DNA of 64,000 nucleotides from Bog-159 sp963709155. Its GTDB lineage: Bacteria > Acidobacteriota > Terriglobia > Bryobacterales > Bryobacteraceae. The stretch lies in NCBI GenBank assembly GCA_963709155.1, contig CAVPVD010000005.1, positions 620,001-684,000 on the forward strand, written 5' to 3'. Position 1 is the stretch's first letter. Every line of letters starts with the position of its first letter. A program made the translations under genes and the position numbers. The notes under the pieces were generated by a model. That model was not told where the DNA came from and ran no database searches. It saw only the letters and a program-made list of their open reading frames with translations. Of the stretch, positions 58,868 to 64,000 are shown piece after piece.

Positions 58868-59311
58868 ATGGAGTTACATCATCGGCGCAGGGAGACACGT
58901 CTCGATCCCGTCCCACCGGGGGACCGGCGGGATCCGGAAGTCCGGCGGCGCCTCTCGGGCGCGGCCTTGCGCTCATTCTTTAACATCGGCGCGGCCTGGC
59001 AACTGCGCGCCGAAGAACAGCGCGCGCTGCTCGGATGGCCGGCGCCGTCCACATTTTTCAAGTACAAATCCGGACAAGTTTCGATCCTGCCGTACGACAT
59101 GCTGATGCGGATTTCCCTGATCCTGGGGATTTACAAGGACCTGCACATCCTGTATCCGGAACCGGCGCTGGCCGACCGGTGGGTCCGGCTACCCAATAGC
59201 AATCCGTTGTTTGGCGGCGAGCCCGCGTTGAGCCTCATGATCGAAAGCGGAATGGATGGTCTCTACCAGGTCCGCCGTCTGCTTGATGGGAGGCGCGGCG
59301 GGTGGAACTGA
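58868..59311 (+). CDS. Xre/ParS-type antitoxin (DUF2384)
   Basis: A 147-residue protein. The N-terminus is basic and contains the Xre-like helix region (ALRSFFNIGAAWQLRAEEQR). The following part (LLGWPAPSTFFKYKSGQVSI) resembles the HTH of this family. The C-terminal toxin-binding domain shows RWVRLPNSNPLFGGEPALSL, MIESGMDGLYQVRRLLDGRR, GGW. It neutralises the RES toxin encoded immediately downstream (10-nt overlap) and should repress the shared promoter. Translation appears to be leaderless. Confidence 0.85.
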   Translation: MELHHRRRETRLDPVPPGDRRDPEVRRRLSGAALRSFFNIGAAWQLRAEEQRALLGWPAPSTFFKYKSGQVSILPYDMLMRISLILGIYKDLHILYPEPALADRWVRLPNSNPLFGGEPALSLMIESGMDGLYQVRRLLDGRRGGWN

Positions 59312-59991
59312 CACCGCCCGTCCGCAAATTGCGCCGCACCGACACCTGCCGCCTGGTTCCCAGCCTGTACCCCTCGCGAGGCATTCTCGACGAAATAGCC
59401 AACCCAGCGGACTTGCCTTCTATCCTGGAACTGGAGACTTGGACTAACGACCGTATCTCCTCAGAACTAGGCGCGCTGCATCGGATCCCGGCCGAGGAGT
59501 GGGTAGCGGGACGGCCCATGGCGAGCGTCATTATGGCGGCATTCTGTCACCCGCGCCCCACCGGCGGCCGCTTTAACGGGGCGGAACGCGGAGCCTGGTA
59601 TGCCGCCAACGGCTTGGACGCCGCCCATGCCGAAGTGGTTTATCACCGCACCGCCGAGCTGGCGGAAATCGGCGTGTACGAAACCCGTCTGCAGATGCGC
59701 CTTTACCTGGCGGATTTCCACGCGGCGTTTCACGACGTACGCGCCAAGACGGCGGAGAACGTTCCGTACCACGATCCCACCAGTTATGCCGCCTCGCAGG
59801 CGCTGGCGCGCCGGCTTCTGGCGGACGGATCGAACGGAGTGGTCTATCGCAGCGTGCGCTACGCGGGCGCGGAATGCGTAGCCTGTTTTCGTCCCGCTGT
59901 GGTAGCGAACGTGCGCACCGGCGGGCACTTCGAATATCGCTGGGAGGGCGCGGGCGCGCCGCAAATCCGCCGGCTGGGCACGGCGCCGTGA
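59302..59991 (+). CDS. RES-domain toxin (NAD-consuming)
   Basis: A 229-residue protein starting at GTG 59302 within the antitoxin end. RES features: CRLVPSLYPSRGILD, ...FCHPRPTGGRFNGAERGAWY (GGRFN, with Arg and Tyr), AHAEVVYHRT (Glu) and the C-terminal SNGVVYRSVRYAGAECVACF (Ser region). RES toxins degrade NAD+ (and related ParT enzymes ADP-ribosylate a metabolic enzyme) when the antitoxin is lost. Catalytic positions look intact. It converges with the Cys/Met lyase with 13 nt between stops. Confidence 0.88.
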   Translation: MELTPPVRKLRRTDTCRLVPSLYPSRGILDEIANPADLPSILELETWTNDRISSELGALHRIPAEEWVAGRPMASVIMAAFCHPRPTGGRFNGAERGAWYAANGLDAAHAEVVYHRTAELAEIGVYETRLQMRLYLADFHAAFHDVRAKTAENVPYHDPTSYAASQALARRLLADGSNGVVYRSVRYAGAECVACFRPAVVANVRTGGHFEYRWEGAGAPQIRRLGTAP

Positions 59992-60004
59992 GCGGAGAGC
60001 GCAG

Positions 60005-61255
60005 CTATTTCACGCGCTCCAGCGCCTGTTCGAAGTCAGCCAGCACATCCCGCCAATCCTCGATGCCTACCGATACGCGCACCAGCCCGTCGCCGATGCC
60101 GGCTTCGTCGAGCTCCTGCGCCGACATCCCGGAATGCGTGGTGGATTTCGGATGGCAGACCAAGGTTTCTACGCCGCCCAGCGACACGGCATTGCGCCCG
60201 ATGCGCAGGCTGCGCAGAAAATCGAAGGCCGCCGCACGGCCGCTCGCGAAATCCAGTGAAAAAATTCCGCCCGGATACGCGCATTGCTCTTCATAAATCC
60301 GGCGCTGCTCCGCGTCTTCAAAGAGCGTGGGATACAGCACTTTCCGGATCTTGGGGTGACCCTGCAGGGCTTCCGCCAGCCGCTGCGCATTCTTGCTCTG
60401 CCGGTTCATCCGCAAAGCCACCGTGGGCAGGCGGCCATCCAGCATCCAGCATTCGTCGGGCTGCAAAATATTGCCGAACATGCTGCGCCGGCTCAGAATT
60501 TTGCGCATCAGTTGCGGGTCGGCCGACAGCGCTACGCCGGCCACCATGTCGCTCATGCCGGAGAGGTATTTCGTCCCCGAGTAGAGCACCAGGTCCGCGC
60601 CCAGCAACAGCGGATGCTGGAAGGTGGGACCCAGAAACGTATTGTCCACCATCACCACCGGCCGGTTCGGATGACTCTTGGCGGCATCCGACACGCGCCG
60701 GATATCCGTCATCACCATGGTGGGGTTGGCGGGCGTTTCCAGGCACACGATACTGACATTTTGAGCCGATGCGATGGCGCGGCCTATGGCTTCGCTGTCG
60801 CCGCCCGGCACCGGGATGCCCTGCACGCCGAAGGGCTCCAGAAAGCTGTGAATCAAGCCCGTGGTGCCGCCGTAGAGCGGCGTGGTATACACGATTTTGG
60901 TGCCCGGCCGGGCCACGGTCAGGAAGGCGGTCATGATGGCCGCCATGCCGGAATTAAAGACTCCCGCGGCTTGCGCACCCGGCTCCAGAGGAACGATCTG
61001 GTCTTCCAGGATTTCAGCGTTCGGATGAGAGAAGCGCGAATAGATCAGGTCGGCGCGCTCGCCTTCCTCGGCTTGCACGCGGCCGGCGAGGACGGAAAAC
61101 GCGTGTTCGGCCTCCTCCGGGCTGGGGAAGACATAAGTGGAACTTCTGAATACTGCGGGCCTGGCCGATCCGAATGAGAGGTGCGGATCGAAACCGGCCG
61201 TCAGCACGGCGGTGCGGGGACGCACACCTGCTTGCGTACCATCGGGATTTGCCAT
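60005..61255 (-). CDS. PLP enzyme of cystathionine gamma-lyase/synthase family
   Basis: A 416-residue type-I PLP enzyme of Cys/Met metabolism. Motifs: YSRFSHPNAEILEDQIVPLE, FNSGMAAIMTAFLTVARPG (PLP phosphate), YTTPLYGGTTGLIHSFL, TPANPTMVMTDI, VVMVDNTFLGP, YSGTKYLSGMSDMVAG with the Schiff-base Lys and SLGGVETLVCHPKSTTHSGM. The wide spacing around YSRFSHPN resembles methionine gamma-lyase or O-acetylhomoserine sulfhydrylase as much as cystathionine enzymes; substrate cannot be told. Divergent from the small gene at 61.3 kb. Confidence 0.88.
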   Translation of the reverse strand: MANPDGTQAGVRPRTAVLTAGFDPHLSFGSARPAVFRSSTYVFPSPEEAEHAFSVLAGRVQAEEGERADLIYSRFSHPNAEILEDQIVPLEPGAQAAGVFNSGMAAIMTAFLTVARPGTKIVYTTPLYGGTTGLIHSFLEPFGVQGIPVPGGDSEAIGRAIASAQNVSIVCLETPANPTMVMTDIRRVSDAAKSHPNRPVVMVDNTFLGPTFQHPLLLGADLVLYSGTKYLSGMSDMVAGVALSADPQLMRKILSRRSMFGNILQPDECWMLDGRLPTVALRMNRQSKNAQRLAEALQGHPKIRKVLYPTLFEDAEQRRIYEEQCAYPGGIFSLDFASGRAAAFDFLRSLRIGRNAVSLGGVETLVCHPKSTTHSGMSAQELDEAGIGDGLVRVSVGIEDWRDVLADFEQALERVK

Positions 61256-61332
61256 AATCGCTCCTAACCAAGTTTAACAAGCGTCCGCCGCATCCGCCGG
61301 TTTTATGCATTAAAATAGGAACGGACGCTGCT

Positions 61333-61710
61333 ATGGACACCGAAATCGGCATGCCGATGCCGAATTTGTTCCGGCCCCACCCGAATTTGGGCGATACCGT
61401 GAACCACAACTTCATCGCGTCGGAAGTCGACGGCGGCGTCTTCCTGGACCGCTTGCCGGAAGGCGCCGTGCTGCACGTGGAAACGCAGAATCGCGCTTAC
61501 ACGCTGGTGAACCGCGGCAACGGCCAGGCGCTCATCTCCGGACATCCCACTTTTTGCCCGGAGCCGGTGCTGGTGCATATCGAAGGCTCCAACTGGGGCG
61601 GCTCGATGCTGAAGGCATCATTCATCGGGCGCGGCATGCATCTGGAATTCCGGCATCCCGAGCATCGCACGATTATGACGTCGTGCATCGTGGATGTGCG
61701 GGCGGCGTAG
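61333..61710 (+). CDS. Conserved hypothetical protein (125 aa)
   Basis: A soluble protein, MDTEIGMPMPNLFRPHPNLG, then FIASEVDGGVFLDRLPEGAV, VETQNRAYTLVNRGNGQAL, HPTFCPEPVLVHIEGSNWGG and MLKASFIGRGMHLEFRHPEH. The beta-rich pattern with V.I.GS.WGGSMLK..FIG.GM.L.F resembles a small SH3-like or single-domain barrel seen widely in acidobacteria. A purine-rich AGGAACGGA lies ahead of the ATG. No function known. A two-hairpin element begins shortly after its stop. Confidence 0.75.
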   Translation: MDTEIGMPMPNLFRPHPNLGDTVNHNFIASEVDGGVFLDRLPEGAVLHVETQNRAYTLVNRGNGQALISGHPTFCPEPVLVHIEGSNWGGSMLKASFIGRGMHLEFRHPEHRTIMTSCIVDVRAA

Positions 61711-61722
61711 CCAGTCTGCGAA

Positions 61723-61775
61723 GTCCCGCTCAGGCGAGTAAGCTCGCCGCAGCACGCTGAAGGCGCGCGCCACGA
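61723..61775 (+). repeat. REP-like two-hairpin element, copy 5 (divergent)
   Basis: GTCCCGCTCA remnant, hairpin GGCGAG-taag-CTCGCC, then GCACGCtgaaggCGCGC and GCCACGAG. The second hairpin and CCACG end match copies 2 and 4; the first stem has been replaced. It lies between two convergent genes. Confidence 0.75.
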
Positions 61776-61780
61776 GTAGG

Positions 61781-63322
61781 CTAGGGGGTGCCGCGTTTGC
61801 TCGAAACCTGCGATGCGGTGGGAAGTTGTGAGGCGTCCCAACCGCCGCCCAGCGCCTGGACCAGTTGCACCGCCGCCGTCATCTCGCTCACCCGCAACGT
61901 CACAGCGGTCTGCTGATTGGTCAACAGGGTAGTCTGCGCGGTGATTACGTCCAGGTAAGGATCGAGGCCGGTCTGGTAGCGCGTCATAGCGATATCCAGA
62001 TAGTGCTGCGCCGCCTGGATTGCCTTGTCCTCCCGAACGATCTGGTCCGAAACCACCCGCAGCGTGGCGATATAGTCTTCCACCTGTTGAAACGCGGTCA
62101 GCACGGTTTGCTTATACGCCGCCACGTCGGCATTGTAAGTGGCGGTGTACTGCCGGACGGTGGCATTTCGTAAACCCGCATCGAAAATCGTCTCGGCGGC
62201 CGACGCACCCAGCGAAAAGAACAGCGCCGGCACCGAGAATAAAGTTTTCAGAGCGGACGATTGCAAACCGCCGCCCGCGGTAAGGTTCACCGTCGGATAG
62301 TAGGCCGCCTTCTCCACACCGATGATCGCATTAGCCTGCGCCATGGTCCTCTCCGAAGCGGCAATATCGGGCCGCCGCTCCAGCAACTCGGAGGGAACGC
62401 CGACCGGGATGGGCGGGACTGGCGTCGTCAGACTTTTTACCGGAATGGAAAAGGTGGATGCCGGCTTGCCGATCAGCATGGCGATGGCATGCTCGTAGAT
62501 GGCCCGGTTCGCAGCCACGCCCGCGCCCGCCTCTTCCGCGTCCGCCAGCGTCACGGCTGCCTGGGCGACATCCTCCTCACTGTCGATGCCGGTTTCAAAA
62601 AGGGTGCGCGTCAGATCCAGCGCCTTTCGGTATGCCTCGATGGTACGGTTAAACAGCTCCTGCAGAGCATCCTGTCCGCGCAGCTCGAAGTAATACACCG
62701 CCAGATCGGCCTGCTCTGTCAACCGTTCGTTCTCGAGGTCCGCGGCGCTCACGAGCGCGGCATATTGATATTCGCGAACCGTGTTGCGGACGCGTCCCCA
62801 GAGGTCCGGCTCCCAGGAGACGTCGAAGGGCAGAGAGAAATCGTAATACACATTGCTTCCGGCCGCTGGCGCCGCGGCCGGCGTGCCGGTACCCGTGGCG
62901 ACCGTGGCGGCGGTACTGCCACCCGTTTGCGTCCTGCCGATCGTGGGGTTCGCGGTCACCGTAGGAAAGTAGGCTGCGCGTGCCTCCCGCACCTGCGCGC
63001 GCGCCGCCATGAAATTCTGAAAGTACTGCGCGATGTTCTGGTTGTCGATGTTCAGTTGCTCTTCGAGCGCGTTCAATTCCGGCTCTTTGAACATCTCCCA
63101 CCATTTGCCTTTCAAGGCGGCATCCTGCGGCCGGGCGGGTTGCCACGTACCCGGCGGCGACGAACTGTATGCTGCCGGGGCCGATTCTTTATAGGCCGGC
63201 GGCGCGGGAGTGGCGGGCTTGTTATATTTCGGACCCACCTGGCAGCCGGCCAGCAACGCCATGCAGATACCCACCGCCCCCGCGATCTGAGCGCGTTCTT
63301 TCATAGTTTCCGTGTTTCTCAT
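61781..63322 (-). CDS. RND efflux outer-membrane channel lipoprotein (NodT/OprM family)
   Basis: A 513-residue TolC-like protein with lipobox (ICMALLAGC, then QVGPKYNKPATPAPPAYKES), the typical NodT start. Two tandem repeats of helical hairpins follow (LEEQLNIDNQNIAQYFQNFM, ARAQVREARAAYFPTVTANP; PSELLERRPDIAASERTMAQ, ANAIIGVEKAAYYPTVNLTA), ending MTAAVQLVQALGGGWDA. A trimer spans the outer membrane and periplasm. It starts with an ATGA overlap on the RND pump gene, so pump and channel are one operon. Confidence 0.93.
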   Translation of the reverse strand: MRNTETMKERAQIAGAVGICMALLAGCQVGPKYNKPATPAPPAYKESAPAAYSSSPPGTWQPARPQDAALKGKWWEMFKEPELNALEEQLNIDNQNIAQYFQNFMAARAQVREARAAYFPTVTANPTIGRTQTGGSTAATVATGTGTPAAAPAAGSNVYYDFSLPFDVSWEPDLWGRVRNTVREYQYAALVSAADLENERLTEQADLAVYYFELRGQDALQELFNRTIEAYRKALDLTRTLFETGIDSEEDVAQAAVTLADAEEAGAGVAANRAIYEHAIAMLIGKPASTFSIPVKSLTTPVPPIPVGVPSELLERRPDIAASERTMAQANAIIGVEKAAYYPTVNLTAGGGLQSSALKTLFSVPALFFSLGASAAETIFDAGLRNATVRQYTATYNADVAAYKQTVLTAFQQVEDYIATLRVVSDQIVREDKAIQAAQHYLDIAMTRYQTGLDPYLDVITAQTTLLTNQQTAVTLRVSEMTAAVQLVQALGGGWDASQLPTASQVSSKRGTP

Positions 63323-64000
63323 CCGGCCGGTTCGCCCGCCGGCAGGCTCGCGTGCGCGTTCCCCCGCAGCCTCAGCCTGAGCTTGTCCATGAACAGATAG
63401 ATCACCGGGGTGGTATAAAGCGTTAGCGCCTGGCTCACAATCAAGCCGCCGATGATCGAGATTCCCAGCGGCCGCCGCAGCTCCGATCCCATGCCCGTCC
63501 CCACAGCCAGCGGAATGGCGCCGAACAGCGCCGCCATGGTTGTCATCATGATCGGCCGGAAGCGCAGCATCGACGCTTCAAAGATCGAGTCTCGGGTGTT
63601 CTTGCCATCGTTGCGTTCCGCGTTTAAAGCAAAATCGATCATCATGATGGCGTTCTTCTTAACGATGCCGATCAGCAGAATGATGCCGGTGATCGACATC
63701 ACGTCCAGCTCGGATTTTGTAAGCAACAGCGCCAGAATCGCTCCCACGCTCGCCGGAGGTAGCGTGGAGAGAATCGTGATCGGGTGAATCAGGCTCTCGT
63801 ACAGGATTCCCAGCACCAGGTATACGGCCAACACAGCGGTCAAGACCAGATAAGGCTCCGTGGTGAGCGAGGCTTCGAACGCCTGCAGCGTGCCGGAGAA
63901 CATCCCGTGAATCGACTGCGGCATGCCGAGCTTTTGCTGCATGCGGTCGATCTCGCTGGCGGCCTGCCCCAGCGAAACGCCCGGCGCCAGGTTGAACGAC
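63319..64000 (-). CDS. RND multidrug pump, C-terminal part (cut by window edge)
   Basis: The visible 227 residues are the last third of an HAE1/MdtB-MdtC-type pump: SFNLAPGVSLGQAASEIDRM at the edge, then TM helices LVLTAVLAVYLVLGILYESL, HPITILSTLPPASVGAILAL, GIILLIGIVKKNAIMMIDFA with the conserved KKNAIMMIDFA, RPIMMTTMAALFGAIPLAVG, GSELRRPLGISIIGGLIVSQ and TLYTTPVIYLFMDKL. The MdtBC-like YESLIHP and NAERN sequences suggest that subgroup. The frame is open to the right edge. Confidence 0.93.
   Translation of the reverse strand, partial: SFNLAPGVSLGQAASEIDRMQQKLGMPQSIHGMFSGTLQAFEASLTTEPYLVLTAVLAVYLVLGILYESLIHPITILSTLPPASVGAILALLLTKSELDVMSITGIILLIGIVKKNAIMMIDFALNAERNDGKNTRDSIFEASMLRFRPIMMTTMAALFGAIPLAVGTGMGSELRRPLGISIIGGLIVSQALTLYTTPVIYLFMDKLRLRLRGNAHASLPAGEPAG

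Noticed and set aside
62261..63400. Rightward 379-codon frame opposite the outer-membrane channel
   Set aside because: Antisense to a clear NodT-family gene.

Overview
The window is high-GC, densely packed bacterial DNA. The source is most likely an Acidobacteriota member close to Candidatus Solibacter / Bryobacterales. The lineage clues, recalled rather than searched, are a phospholipase C with the Ig-like C-terminal domain typical of Solibacter (TIGR03437), an orphan ADOP-type permease, a secreted family I associate with acidobacteria (28.7 kb), and a cytochrome/beta-helix pair of the SO_2930/SO_2929 type. No tRNA, rRNA, CRISPR array or transposase gene was seen.

Layout. (1) 0-12.8 kb is a flagellar region. 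The end of fliI and fliJ run rightward and converge with a leftward string: a giant flagellin, fliD, a frameshifted fliT-like gene, fliW, csrA, a lytic transglycosylase and two small genes. A consensus sigma-28 promoter then drives flgM, an flgN-like gene, flgK and flgL rightward. (2) 12.8-15.4 kb holds an acyl-CoA ligase and a Tat-exported TIM-barrel protein. (3) 15.5-23.1 kb holds a tightly packed six-gene leftward operon (a short conserved protein, a Thr-Pro-repeat protein, a zinc metalloprotease, a secreted HEAT-like protein, and two glycosyltransferases with GT27-like motifs). Facing away from it are two genes, one a DUF4123 chaperone of the kind that loads type VI secretion effectors. 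I see no VgrG, PAAR or sheath gene. This is the best candidate for an undescribed system. (4) 22.9-30 kb holds a phosphoesterase/PLD operon, a secreted kinase-like protein, an ABC exporter and small proteins. (5) 30.2-37.4 kb holds a GH3 glucosidase and the conserved rpmH-rnpA-yidD-yidC-jag-mnmE cluster. (6) 37.4-42.8 kb holds a decayed gene, anmK, a frameshifted mutS and glutamate dehydrogenase. (7) 42.8-50.7 kb holds a 0.9 kb spacer with a duplicated segment, phospholipase C, a phosphodiesterase lipoprotein, an LptC/LptA-like gene and lptB. (8) 50.8-64 kb holds a diheme cytochrome/beta-helix pair, a response regulator whose kinase gene is broken, an acyl-carrier/zinc-ribbon protein, a degenerate permease, a RES/Xre toxin-antitoxin pair with a leaderless autoregulated promoter, a Cys/Met lyase, and an RND efflux pump with its outer-membrane channel.

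Four genes are broken by indels (fliT-like, mutS, the decayed gene at 37.4 kb, and the histidine kinase), and one of them is the mismatch-repair gene itself. A family of two-hairpin REP-like elements ending in CCAC occurs in intergenic gaps at 29.6, 43.6, 45.7, 58.8 and 61.7 kb. Family assignments rest on reading motifs and on recall; no database search was possible.
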